This document shows, piece after piece, positions 1 to 8,227 of a DNA stretch of 64,000 bases. The notes under the pieces were generated by a model. The model worked only from the letters and a program-made list of their open reading frames with translations. It made no database searches and was not told the origin of the DNA. The translations under genes were made by a program, and so were the position numbers. This DNA is from Roseivirga sp. (GTDB taxonomy: Bacteria > Bacteroidota > Bacteroidia > Cytophagales > Cyclobacteriaceae). The stretch covers positions 124,001 through 188,000 of the forward strand of contig JAAWWF010000027.1 in the NCBI GenBank assembly GCA_021404565.1. Reading direction: 5' to 3'. How positions within the stretch are numbered: position 1 is the first letter of the stretch; every line of letters begins with the position of its first letter.

Positions 1-21
1 GGCAAAAAATCTATCAACAAC

Positions 22-495
22 GTGAGAACTCCAATGATCACCCCGGAAGGGATGCAAAAACTAAAGGACGAAATCGATCATCTCTGGCGGGTAGAACGTC
101 CTGAGATTACGAGGAAAGTTTCATGGGCTGCGAGTTTGGGAGATCGGTCAGAAAATGCTGATTACCACTACAATAAGAAGCGACTTCGGGAAATAGATAA
201 ACGCATACATTACCTGCGAAAATGCGTTGATAACTTAAAAGTGATCCACTACCATCCACATCAGGAAGGAAAAGTAATGTTTGGTGCCTGGATCGAAATT
301 GAAAACAACAACGGCTTAAAAAAACGGCTTCGTATTGTAGGCTATGAAGAGCTCATTGGCATGAAAGATTACATCTCAATAGATTCCCCCATCGCCATGG
401 CCTTGCTTAAAAAAGAAGCCGGTGATGAGGTACTCGTACAAACACCAGCCGCCAGCATGACCTGGAAGATTCACAAAATAGAGTACGAAAAATAA
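22..495 (+). CDS. greB: Transcription elongation factor GreB
   Basis: GreA/GreB-family factor that enters the RNA polymerase secondary channel and stimulates cleavage of backtracked transcripts. The 157 residues cover the usual length of GreB: an N-terminal coiled coil with the family signature AASLGDRSENADY (around residues 36-48), followed by KKRLREID and the C-terminal FKBP-like domain ending in KDYISIDSPIAMALL and a WKIHKIEY tail. Resemblance to proteobacterial GreB is strong throughout. The start used is a GTG, giving MRTPMITPEG, which matches the N-terminus of E. coli GreB. The frame stays open to base 1 (GKKSINN precedes), so a longer N-terminus beginning outside the window is possible. 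It stands alone; the next gene is about 190 bp away. Confidence 0.93.
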   Translation: MRTPMITPEGMQKLKDEIDHLWRVERPEITRKVSWAASLGDRSENADYHYNKKRLREIDKRIHYLRKCVDNLKVIHYHPHQEGKVMFGAWIEIENNNGLKKRLRIVGYEELIGMKDYISIDSPIAMALLKKEAGDEVLVQTPAASMTWKIHKIEYEK

Positions 496-616
496 CCTCT
501 CCTCCTCCTTTGCACCAATGAGGTCAGACTCAAAGCATCCTGTACTCTTTCATTAGATTTAATCCAGTGTTATCGTAAGGCACTATTTCTGGTTATCAGC
601 CAAATTCGAAAAATAT

Positions 617-678
617 TACTACAAACTAGTATTAATTCAAATCTCTCCCTATATTGGCAATAGTACTACTTTATAGTA
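617..678. promoter_or_regulatory. Twin inverted-repeat operator upstream of the PadR gene
   Basis: Two copies of TACTA-N5-TAGTA, at 617-631 and 664-678, repeats starting 47 bp apart. The second ends 3 bp before the PadR start codon. A near-match to the Bacteroidota -7 element (TATATTGG, 650-657) lies between them, so bound protein would cover the promoter and the start region. PadR proteins bind dyads as dimers and usually repress their own operon, so autoregulation by the downstream gene is the obvious reading. The repeats are seen directly; the binding protein is inferred. Confidence 0.65.
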
Positions 679-681
679 ATA

Positions 682-1017
682 ATGCGTAAACAACTTCAAC
701 TTGGTGAATTCGAGGAGATCATACTACTAACGGTGGGCATTCTGGATGGTAACGCCTATGGCGTGTCGATCAGAGATGAAATCGAAAACAGGCTTGGCAG
801 ACAAGTAAGTGTAGGTGCCTTGCAAACTACTCTGAGAAGACTGGAAAAAAAGGGTTTTCTGGGGTCACAGCACGGTGAAAGTTCGGAATCCAGGCGGGGT
901 CGTCCTAAGCTGTTTTTCAGCTTGACACCTTTGGGTAAAAGGTCCCTGGAATATGTAAGAGGAACCAGAAATGACCTCTGGAATGCATTGCCACAGTCCA
1001 TCGTTAACCTTTCATAA
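682..1017 (+). CDS. PadR family transcriptional regulator
   Basis: Small winged-helix regulator of 111 residues, the usual size for short PadR proteins. The N-terminal LGEFEEIILLTVGILDGNAYG and the following NRLGRQVSVGALQTTLRRLEKKGFL correspond to the PadR helix 1 and the recognition helix, and SRRGRPKLFFSLTPLGK is the typical wing. It is followed after 2 bp by a very large permease gene, so the two are almost certainly co-transcribed and the permease is the probable regulatory target. A pair of identical dyads just upstream suggests autorepression. The inducing ligand cannot be guessed from sequence. Confidence 0.93.
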   Translation: MRKQLQLGEFEEIILLTVGILDGNAYGVSIRDEIENRLGRQVSVGALQTTLRRLEKKGFLGSQHGESSESRRGRPKLFFSLTPLGKRSLEYVRGTRNDLWNALPQSIVNLS

Positions 1018-1019
1018 AA

Positions 1020-3638
1020 ATGGGACCTTCCAAGCCTTCTAAATTCATACTTCGTTTCCTTAAGTGGTTCTGTAAAGCAAGCTATCATATAGATATTGAG
1101 GGCGACCTGCTGGAATATTACGATCGCAATGTTCAACGCCACGGAAAGAGTAAAGCAGACCTGCTGCTTACAAAAGAAATCTTATTGCTATTCAGACCAT
1201 CCATGATGAAAAATATAAGCTTTGGTTCTCGGCTTATTCACAACAGCCTCTTAAACAACTATTTCAAGGTGAGTTGGCGGAACATCATGCAGCAAAAGCT
1301 ATACAGCTTTTTTAATGTGGCGGGACTGGTCATAGGCATCACCTGTTTTATTCTAATCTCCATCTTTGTATCACATGAGCGGTCCTTTGATGGCTTTTAT
1401 GAAAATGTGGACAACATTTATCATGTCTATGAGCACTCTCCTGAAGATCTCTACCTCGGATCGGGTTACTATGCCGTAACACCAGCACAACTTGCCCCTA
1501 CCCTAATGGCTGACTACCCCGAAGTGGTACATGCCACCACAGTCGGTGAAACCCAGGCATTGCTTACCTACGGAATTGAAGATCGCTGGTATGAAAAGGG
1601 GCTGTTGACGGCCCCTACCTTCTTCAAACTATTCTCACACCCCGGGTTTGTTGAGGGTAATGGTCAAACTGCATTTCAACATCCACGGAGCATTATTTTG
1701 ACGGCATCTTTGGCCGAGAAGATTTTTCCAGATGGCGATGCACTGGGCAAGTCGTTGATCTATAAGGACAAGGCCCACCGCATTACAGGAGTTGTAAACG
1801 ACCCACCCAAAAACTCCACATTTCAATTTTCTTTCATTTCCAATCTTCAGGACGACCCCAGATACCTGAGTGAGTTCAAAAAAGATAAATGGGATGGGAG
1901 CAACTACTATACATTTTTCTCGATGCACCCATCTGCAGACCCTGATTTACTGCAGCAAAAGATGAGCGACCTCATCGATCGATACTGGACTAAAGACGTA
2001 CCTTTTGAGTTTGATTATCTACTACAGCCCTTTAGCGATATGCATTTGAATACGGCTATCAACAATGATTTTGATTTAAAGGGAAATCCACAGCAGATCT
2101 ATTTATTCATCATTGTATCTCTGCTCATTCTGATCTTGGCCGGAATTAATTATATCAACCTGTCCATTGCGCGATCGATGATACGATTCAAAGAAGTGGG
2201 TATACGAAAGTCCTTCGGAGCAGGGCGGAGACAGTTACTTTTTCAATTCTTGCTGGAATCAGAAATATTGGCTCTCCTGGCCTTTGGCATTTCTTTAGTG
2301 ATTACCTATTTCCTGCTTCCCTCCTTCGGAACCCTGCTCAACAGACAACTGGACTTTAATTTCTCCAACAACTTTAACCTGCTACTGACCTTGATTGGTG
2401 CTGTATTATTGCTTGGTTTTCTGACAGGCATCTATCCTGCCTTGGTGATTTCTTCTCCCTCCACCATCGACATCATCAAAGGAAAGTCTCACGATAAGAT
2501 CCGGGGCAAGGGCACACAAAAATGGTTGGTCATATTTCAGTACGCGGTTTCAATTGCCATGGTCATTTGCACATTGATTATAAATCAACAATTCAGGTTT
2601 ATCGGCAAGAAGGAGTTGGGCTTCGAAAAAGATCAGATTCTTACCCTCGAAGTATTAGACAATAAGATTATCAAAAACATTGACCTGATCAAAGAAGAAT
2701 GGCTGACCAACCCGGACGTGATCAAGGTGGGCACTTCACAAAACCTCCCACACGACATACGCTCATCAACACTTGTCAACGATGACAAAAATGGTGATCC
2801 AAATGATGACCTCTCGATCTCCAGATTGAGGGCGGACCGTGACTTTCTGGAAGTATTCGGTTTACAACTATTAGCCGGAAGGTCACTACCTCAAACCCCA
2901 CAAAAGGGTAAAAAACCCGAATGTCTCATCAATGAATCTGCAGCAAAGGCCCTGGGGCTGAGCCCCGATGAAGCCGTAGGGCAGATTTTGACGGATGATT
3001 CCCCGCCTCGTAATTATCGCACGATTATCGGAGTGGTGAAAGATTTTCACATGAATGACATGCATTTAAAGATCAGCCCTTTGTTAATTGAAACGAGGCG
3101 CTATTTTCAGTTCATCTCGGTCAAAGCACATGCTCAAAACATACCGGAACTGCTTGAATTCCTCGATGAATCATTAAAAAAGCACAGTGACTACCCTGTT
3201 AGTTTTCGGTTTATGGATGATCGAATCAATCAGCTTTATGAGAGTGAGCAGAAGAAAGCCAGGTTGTTCAGTGCTTTGAGCTTGTTAACGATCATCATTG
3301 CTTCCCTGGGATTATATGGACTTGCGGCTCTCAACGCACATCAAAAAGTCAAAGAGATCGGGATCCGAAATGTCCTTGGAGCTTCGATATCCCATATTCT
3401 GGTGCTGATATCCGGAAATTTCATAAAGTTGATTGTCGGAGGTTTTCTAATCGCCATACCGATTGCCTGGTTTTCAATGCAGGATTGGTTGGAAAATTAT
3501 GCCTATCGGGTCGACATTGATTGGGTTATATTTCTGGTAGTTGGCTTAGCCGCATTAACGATCGCACTGCTTACCGTTGGTGGTCAGTCTGTCAAAGCAG
3601 CCTTAGCCAACCCTGTGGATTGCCTGCGTGATGAATGA
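1020..3638 (+). CDS. FtsX/MacB-type ABC permease with N-terminal prefix domain
   Basis: Membrane protein of 872 residues. The first 70 or so residues (FILRFLKWFCKASYHIDIEGDLLEYYDRN) are a cytoplasmic prefix domain seen on permeases paired with PadR genes. Then come TM1 (about residues 90-115), a large periplasmic MacB_PCD domain, three TM helices with the FtsX motif around KEVGIRKSFGAGRRQL, a second periplasmic domain, and a final FtsX TM block with VKEIGIRNVLGAS. This is the four-plus-four duplicated architecture of orphan permeases. No ATP-binding subunit is nearby, so either it uses an ATPase encoded elsewhere or it does not act as a classical transporter. It is coupled to the PadR gene by a 2-bp gap. 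It is related to, but clearly distinct from, the three permeases at 47-58 kb. Confidence 0.9.
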   Translation: MGPSKPSKFILRFLKWFCKASYHIDIEGDLLEYYDRNVQRHGKSKADLLLTKEILLLFRPSMMKNISFGSRLIHNSLLNNYFKVSWRNIMQQKLYSFFNVAGLVIGITCFILISIFVSHERSFDGFYENVDNIYHVYEHSPEDLYLGSGYYAVTPAQLAPTLMADYPEVVHATTVGETQALLTYGIEDRWYEKGLLTAPTFFKLFSHPGFVEGNGQTAFQHPRSIILTASLAEKIFPDGDALGKSLIYKDKAHRITGVVNDPPKNSTFQFSFISNLQDDPRYLSEFKKDKWDGSNYYTFFSMHPSADPDLLQQKMSDLIDRYWTKDVPFEFDYLLQPFSDMHLNTAINNDFDLKGNPQQIYLFIIVSLLILILAGINYINLSIARSMIRFKEVGIRKSFGAGRRQLLFQFLLESEILALLAFGISLVITYFLLPSFGTLLNRQLDFNFSNNFNLLLTLIGAVLLLGFLTGIYPALVISSPSTIDIIKGKSHDKIRGKGTQKWLVIFQYAVSIAMVICTLIINQQFRFIGKKELGFEKDQILTLEVLDNKIIKNIDLIKEEWLTNPDVIKVGTSQNLPHDIRSSTLVNDDKNGDPNDDLSISRLRADRDFLEVFGLQLLAGRSLPQTPQKGKKPECLINESAAKALGLSPDEAVGQILTDDSPPRNYRTIIGVVKDFHMNDMHLKISPLLIETRRYFQFISVKAHAQNIPELLEFLDESLKKHSDYPVSFRFMDDRINQLYESEQKKARLFSALSLLTIIIASLGLYGLAALNAHQKVKEIGIRNVLGASISHILVLISGNFIKLIVGGFLIAIPIAWFSMQDWLENYAYRVDIDWVIFLVVGLAALTIALLTVGGQSVKAALANPVDCLRDE

Positions 3639-3989
3639 GTTTTGCAGCACTGTGACAAGTAGGGAATCCGGATCAATTCTTGACTCGGTTGGGCAAAATT
3701 GCCTATATTCATATCACATAAATGATTCATACTTTGAGAGTGATTCTGAAATTTATAGTAGCGTAATTTTTAGCCGGTAAACCCCAAGGCTAATAATTCT
3801 TTGTTCGGATATTCCTCCGAACACATTTTCCTTTAATCAACTTTTCGTGCGTTGCTTACCAACGTTGATGATGGTCTTTACGGCTTTTCAGCTTAGATAT
3901 TCATGTGCTTTAGCAAACAGATACCTGCTCTGAATCAGCCCGATTTGACCTGCTATCACATGCGAATCTTACATCAACAATAATTGTTT
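3639..3989. other. Gene-free stretch with two consecutive hairpins
   Basis: No credible coding frame. It holds two stem-loops in a row: TTAGCC (3770-3775) pairing with GGCTAA (3788-3793), and a perfect 8-bp stem TGTTCGGA (3802-3809) with TCCGAACA (3816-3823), followed by a T-rich run (CATTTTCCTTT). The second looks like a rho-independent terminator, but it lies about 165 bp beyond the permease stop codon, so it may end a long 3' UTR or a small separate transcript. Confidence 0.4.
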
Positions 3990-4511
3990 ATGAAAAATCA
4001 AGAAATCAAAAAGAACCCCGAGTTTTTAGAGTACGTCTTGAAACTGAATGGGGATATAGAACTCAATGAGGCACTACAATTAAGCCTGAACCAAATTAAC
4101 AAATTAGACATTGCTCAACTGAATAGAATTGGCCTGAAAACTTATGAAAAGGACAAGTGGACAGTTCATAAAATACTTCAGCACCTCATAGACTGGGAAA
4201 GGATCTGGTGTTTCAGAGCTATCATTTTCGCTCGTAATGAAGGGAGTATCCCTGATGCATACGACCAGGAGATCATGGGTGAAAATTCAAATGCGGATGA
4301 GCTGTCTATTGAACAATTGGTCAATGAGCTTCGGCTTGTACGCCAATCTTCTATAGTCATGTTTGAATCTTTTAATAAAAAGATACTTGAAACAAACTGT
4401 AGGTTTTTTGAATACGAAATGCCTCTCTTTACAATCGGGTTAACCATTACTGCCCATCAGATACATCACTTCAATGTAATTCAGGAAAGGTATTTGTCAT
4501 TGGATAATTAA
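3990..4511 (+). CDS. DinB family protein (DinB_2-like, putative metal-dependent)
   Basis: Four-helix-bundle protein of the DinB/YfiT superfamily, 173 residues. Seen are the helix-2 motif KWTVHKILQHLIDWERIW, carrying the first metal-binding histidine, and the C-terminal TAHQIHHFNVIQERYL, which supplies the HxxxH-type pair. Members bind a divalent metal and in some lineages act as thiol-dependent transferases; the reaction here is unknown. The ATG at 3990 (MKNQEIKK) is preferred to an in-frame TTG two codons upstream. It is a single-gene unit with a GC-rich hairpin after the stop. Acquisition by transfer is plausible but not shown. Confidence 0.85.
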   Translation: MKNQEIKKNPEFLEYVLKLNGDIELNEALQLSLNQINKLDIAQLNRIGLKTYEKDKWTVHKILQHLIDWERIWCFRAIIFARNEGSIPDAYDQEIMGENSNADELSIEQLVNELRLVRQSSIVMFESFNKKILETNCRFFEYEMPLFTIGLTITAHQIHHFNVIQERYLSLDN

Positions 4512-4539
4512 AAACAAAAGGTGAACCCAAAATTGGCTC

Positions 4540-4568
4540 CTCGCCCCTCCTTTACAACGAGGGGCGAG
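4540..4568 (+). terminator. GC-rich hairpin after the DinB-like gene
   Basis: Perfect 10-bp stem CTCGCCCCTC / GAGGGGCGAG with a 9-nt loop, about 30 bp after the stop codon. There is no clear U-tract, so it may be a weak intrinsic terminator or an mRNA-end stabilising stem. Confidence 0.55.
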
Positions 4569-4715
4569 ATTCAAAACTCTCTGATCTCTCCTTGAGTAAA
4601 TTCAATCTCCCATTTGAACCAAATCATAGGGCCGGATTGATATGGAATAGAGATTTTTTGGTTTTGGAGGGTAACCTTTTGATGTTTTTGGTATTAACCG
4701 ACAAAAGAGCCGGTT

Positions 4716-7214
4716 ATGTCTAAGGAAGTCTATCAAAAGCCACAGGACAAGGTCCAAAAGTCCTCCCATCCCCATACTCAAAAGCAAAGTGGTAATACAT
4801 CTGCTTTACAGTTTGAAGATAACCGTCCTGAGGCTGTTGCACAACGACAGTTGCAAGAGCTGGCAAATAACAGCCCTCAAGTTTCTCAGCTAAAAACTTT
4901 TCAGGACCAGGCTGATAATAGCCCACAGGTAAAGCAATCAGCTCAGCTGCAGGCAATGGCAAATAATTATACTACTCAGCAAAATCAACCTATCCAAAAG
5001 AAAGCCAGCTCGGAGAATGGCTTAAAGGAAAACAACACAGGCCTCCCTGATAATTTAAAGTCAGGAATTGAAAACCTATCTGGTTATTCCATGGATGATG
5101 TCAAGGTTCATTACAACTCCGATAAACCCGCTCAATTACAGGCGCACGCCTATGCTCAAGGAACCGACATTCATTTAGGTACTGGACAAGAAAAACATTT
5201 ACCTCATGAGGCCTGGCATGTGGTGCAGCAGAAGCAAGGAAGGGTAAAGCCTACCATGCAGATGAAGGGTAAGGTAAATGTAAATGATGATGTTGGATTA
5301 GAGAAAGAGGCAGATGTAATGGGTGTTAAATCAATGCTATCCAAAAATCAAATACCGAACAAACCAATTCAACAAGCGGTTCCAACCTCTGAGATAGCGC
5401 AGCGAGTAATAAAAATTCAAAGTACGGAGAAGGAGTATAGTGAGGAGGCCGGAAACCTAGGTGAGTTAGCTACAAAGCTGACCTACGACCCTGCTAAATA
5501 TGGATTGAGAGATGATTTCGTCACCAAGCTCAGCCAAGCGAATATCTCCATTGAAACTGTTCTTAAGCGATTGGATACACAAGGATTGACTTTTGAAAAC
5601 AAAAGAACCTTAGTTACAAGGTTAAAACAAGAATACCTCACCGCCTATAATCTCAATGAACAGAGTCGTACTTTAATTGATGACAATATTACACCCAACT
5701 ACCACCCTCTGGTCCATGATACTCCACAAGGATTTAGGAGCATCGCCAATTTGTTTGGTCAAAATGCCCCACCGATTCGGGAAATATTATTGGAAAGCAC
5801 AGATCAGGGCAGAGTAGCTATGGAGACATATAAACAAGGGAGAGAAAAGGGAGACAGTGATGCAATTTTAATGAAATCTATATTAGCAGCACTAGAAATA
5901 CACAGTTCAGGAGCAACACATGAAAATGATTATTCTGAACAAGAGTTGGAACTACAACAGATCGCAACGGCTCCATATGGTGAAGAAGTAAGAGATCAAT
6001 TATTAAATGATTATGGTCTAAACAAGTACGAAAGAAGGTCCATTGTAGCTTATTCATTTCCTCACAAAGGTGATATGCTTGTTGGAGGAAAATGGAATCA
6101 GTATTACATGGGCTATTCACCAAATAACTGGGGGGAAACCTATAAAGATGGGTGGGCGGCATTGTTAGGAGCATTCCAAAAGCTGCCTTCATTGGGTGAG
6201 CTCGGACTTAAAGCCACAGTATATAGGGCTAGTAGAAATGATACTGAGACGAGTGCCCTTGATAAACTAGCCCCGGGAACTGAAATAGAACACGGAAAGC
6301 AAGTCATGAATCAAGGACAAAATCACTTCACTTCAACCTCTCTTACCTACAGTGTTCATAATCATGCCTCACGAGTATCTGAAGCTGGCGGAATGATGGC
6401 ATTACACTCTACATCGGGAGTTTACATCAACCCATTTGGCGGGTTCGGCTTTTTAGATGGAGGTGAGGTTCTGATGCCACCTGGCGCCAGAACCACCTAT
6501 ACAGGGAAACGGCAAAGAGGTTACCGATCAGAGGATACTGAAGCTCCTATATACCATTTAGATGAACGAGTACCCGTCAAACCCTATAATGAAAGTGTTG
6601 ACGATTTTGAGTTTCAGAAACCAAAATCACCGCTTATCGAATCTGAAAATCGTCAAAAAGAAAAGGAATCCGCCTTAGAAAAAAGAATTGAAAAATTAGC
6701 AGCAATAAACACTCCCGCGATTCAAACACTTTTAAAACAGAAATCCATTACGCCTGACAATAATAATAGTCTACAATTCTTCTTTGTTTTTTCGAGCTTT
6801 GAAACAAAAGTAAGTCTTGAAAAAGAGCTACAGGAAGCTATTGAAAACTCTACAAAGACTGACTTAGTTAATAGAATCAATGCTCATAAACTTGTTTTTG
6901 GCAATGTGGTTTTCTTTGATATATACGAACCAATAATGGGCTACAGAGATGATCTGCTTGCTTTATTTGAACCCATTGAGAAATTACAAGCTGTTCTAGA
7001 TCTCTTAGAGGGACTCTTAGGGAATGAATTACAGCTTATCACAAAAATTGATAGTCTAGCTGGTAATGAAGAAAATCAAACAATTATTTCAGAAGAAGTT
7101 GGAATGACAGGAATACAATATGTGGGAGAAGTAAGACTTAGACAAATATTAATCCGAATTGTACTTCGTGATCCTCAAGATTCATTTTTGCAAAATGTAC
7201 TAAGGTTTAAATAA
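4716..7214 (+). CDS. DUF4157 (eCIS-core) protein with ADP-ribosyltransferase-like region
   Basis: 832-residue multidomain protein without a signal peptide. Residues 1-110 are a Gln/Asn-rich linker with repeats of the type QLQELANNSPQV / QLQAMANN. Residues about 110-200 are a DUF4157 (eCIS_core) domain with HEAWH at 164-168, an HExxH metal-binding pattern. Residues about 440-615 resemble a mono-ADP-ribosyltransferase: Arg504 in TVYRAS, the STS motif at 540-542 (HFTSTS) and Glu584 in GGEVLMPPGARTTY. The position two before the catalytic Glu, normally Glu or Gln, is Gly. A Glu/Lys-rich helical tail of about 200 residues follows. DUF4157 domains are common on cargo of extracellular contractile injection systems and other polymorphic toxins, so an exported NAD-dependent toxin is likely. 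No immunity or injection-system gene is adjacent. Confidence 0.78.
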   Translation: MSKEVYQKPQDKVQKSSHPHTQKQSGNTSALQFEDNRPEAVAQRQLQELANNSPQVSQLKTFQDQADNSPQVKQSAQLQAMANNYTTQQNQPIQKKASSENGLKENNTGLPDNLKSGIENLSGYSMDDVKVHYNSDKPAQLQAHAYAQGTDIHLGTGQEKHLPHEAWHVVQQKQGRVKPTMQMKGKVNVNDDVGLEKEADVMGVKSMLSKNQIPNKPIQQAVPTSEIAQRVIKIQSTEKEYSEEAGNLGELATKLTYDPAKYGLRDDFVTKLSQANISIETVLKRLDTQGLTFENKRTLVTRLKQEYLTAYNLNEQSRTLIDDNITPNYHPLVHDTPQGFRSIANLFGQNAPPIREILLESTDQGRVAMETYKQGREKGDSDAILMKSILAALEIHSSGATHENDYSEQELELQQIATAPYGEEVRDQLLNDYGLNKYERRSIVAYSFPHKGDMLVGGKWNQYYMGYSPNNWGETYKDGWAALLGAFQKLPSLGELGLKATVYRASRNDTETSALDKLAPGTEIEHGKQVMNQGQNHFTSTSLTYSVHNHASRVSEAGGMMALHSTSGVYINPFGGFGFLDGGEVLMPPGARTTYTGKRQRGYRSEDTEAPIYHLDERVPVKPYNESVDDFEFQKPKSPLIESENRQKEKESALEKRIEKLAAINTPAIQTLLKQKSITPDNNNSLQFFFVFSSFETKVSLEKELQEAIENSTKTDLVNRINAHKLVFGNVVFFDIYEPIMGYRDDLLALFEPIEKLQAVLDLLEGLLGNELQLITKIDSLAGNEENQTIISEEVGMTGIQYVGEVRLRQILIRIVLRDPQDSFLQNVLRFK

Positions 7215-7304
7215 CTTTTTGTTCAAAACCGAAATGGTTTAGATTGTTTGGTCTGGAGTAGATTATTGGCAGATTAGCCTATAATCGAATAGAGATTCAC
7301 ATAT

Positions 7305-7343
7305 CCAGGGAGTACCCCCTCCCTGGTGCTCACTTTTAGTGAG
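7305..7343. repeat. Two adjacent short stem-loops
   Basis: CCAGGGAG (7305-7312) pairs perfectly with CTCCCTGG (7319-7326) across a 6-nt loop. Two bases further on, CTCACT (7329-7334) pairs with AGTGAG (7338-7343) across TTT. They lie about 90 bp after the toxin-like gene. They could be terminators, processing sites or part of a small structured RNA; nothing decides between these. Confidence 0.4.
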
Positions 7344-7490
7344 TACCTCCATTAAGACTGCAATCATATGAAAGAGACCTTATTTTCAGCACTTTAATTG
7401 CCGGTTAACATAGATCTACATTGCCAATCAGTCAGGAGGTTGAACCTCTCCTGAGACCTCTCTATAGTTATAAAGGCAAAAAACAGAAAA

Positions 7491-7514
7491 GGCCCTGACG
7501 CCACTGTCAGGGCC
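7491..7514. terminator. Bidirectional rho-independent terminator
   Basis: Perfect 9-bp stem GGCCCTGAC / GTCAGGGCC with a 6-nt loop, flanked by AAA and TTT so that the stem extends to 12 bp. On the minus strand it is followed by TTTTCTGTTTTTTG. It separates the convergent toxin-like gene and the small minus-strand gene and can serve both. Confidence 0.85.
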
Positions 7515-7520
7515 TTTATC

Positions 7521-7541
7521 TTTACCATATGCTATGGTAAA
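7521..7541. terminator. AT-rich hairpin at the 3' side of the minus-strand gene
   Basis: TTTACCATA (7521-7529) and TATGGTAAA (7533-7541) form a perfect 9-bp stem with a 3-nt loop, about 20 bp past the stop codon of the minus-strand gene. It probably acts together with the stronger neighbouring terminator. Confidence 0.5.
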
Positions 7542-7560
7542 AAACTAAAGCATACCTTGG

Positions 7561-7962
7561 TTAAGAAATTGCAAAAGTCATGTCAAGATTACCCAGGTTC
7601 CAAACGGCTCCCACTTTGTCAGTTGTGCCAACTGGCAGATGAGGAGTGTAAGTATTGAAATCAAAGGCGAATTGCGTTGGACCACCCCAATTTAAACCAG
7701 TGTAAACCAATGCATAGTTACCCGCTGGCAGTGCAAAATCCTGTGCACCTGGAGTCAAAGGTCCATTTACGCCATTAAGGTTGATTGTGTCGCTTGCCGT
7801 GCTACCTGCAACGAGGTTGATTTGTACATCCACTTTGTTATTGTAGCCGCTTTGAATATCACAGATCTGAACAGATGAGTTCAAATTATCCATATTTACC
7901 GCATAGAGGGCTAATTGATTGTCGCATTCTGTGATGGTGATTGTGTTGTTTGATGTGCTCAT
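7561..7962 (-). CDS. Uncharacterised beta-rich protein, no signal peptide
   Basis: 133 residues that I do not recognise. The sequence is acidic, rich in Asn, Thr, Gly and Val, and reads as alternating short strands (TITITECDN, VDVQINLVAG, NYALVYTGL, FAFDFNTYTP), which suggests a small beta sandwich. There is no signal peptide, lipobox or membrane segment. Two cysteines occur in the N-terminal third. It is transcribed divergently from the operon at 8311, and two identical palindromic operators lie in the shared upstream region, so it is probably co-regulated with that operon by its response regulator. Convergent with the toxin-like gene, with a strong shared terminator between. Function unknown. 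Confidence 0.75.
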   Translation of the reverse strand: MSTSNNTITITECDNQLALYAVNMDNLNSSVQICDIQSGYNNKVDVQINLVAGSTASDTINLNGVNGPLTPGAQDFALPAGNYALVYTGLNWGGPTQFAFDFNTYTPHLPVGTTDKVGAVWNLGNLDMTFAIS

Positions 7963-8108
7963 TTTTTCTTGATTTAATATAATTACCTACTATTTTTAAC
8001 AGGGTTTCAGTATTCCCTGGTCTTATAAAAAGGTGTACACTGAGAAGACATGTCAAAGGTGGGGAGCTTGTGAAAAACTTCAGTAAGGCGAAAAGTGTAT
8101 AATACCGG

Positions 8109-8126
8109 ATACCCCGATTGGGGTAT
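8109..8126. promoter_or_regulatory. Palindromic operator, copy 1
   Basis: ATACCCC-GATT-GGGGTAT, an 18-bp site with perfect 7-bp arms, 147 bp before the start of the minus-strand gene. The second copy, 119 bp to the right, is identical including the central GATT. Read as TACCCCG-AT-TGGGGTA it has the 7-2-7 geometry of NarL/FixJ-family sites. Confidence 0.72.
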
Positions 8127-8227
8127 GTCAAATTTTGAGTAGAGACTGCCTCTGTTCTATGTTATATAAAGGATCGAACGATTACGTTATCTGTTTTTTC
8201 CAGATCGCAAACTGGGTAATTGTTGTT

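Noticed and set aside
568-575. TGTTATCG, matching part of the attC-like outer box
   Set aside because: No complementary arm was found nearby, so it is taken as chance.
756-1142. Minus-strand frame of 128 codons across the PadR gene
   Set aside because: It lies wholly antisense to the PadR gene and the start of the permease gene, with a translation resembling no family.
4716-7214. Complete contractile injection system locus around the DUF4157 gene
   Set aside because: No sheath, tube, baseplate or AAA+ ATPase gene is visible in the window.
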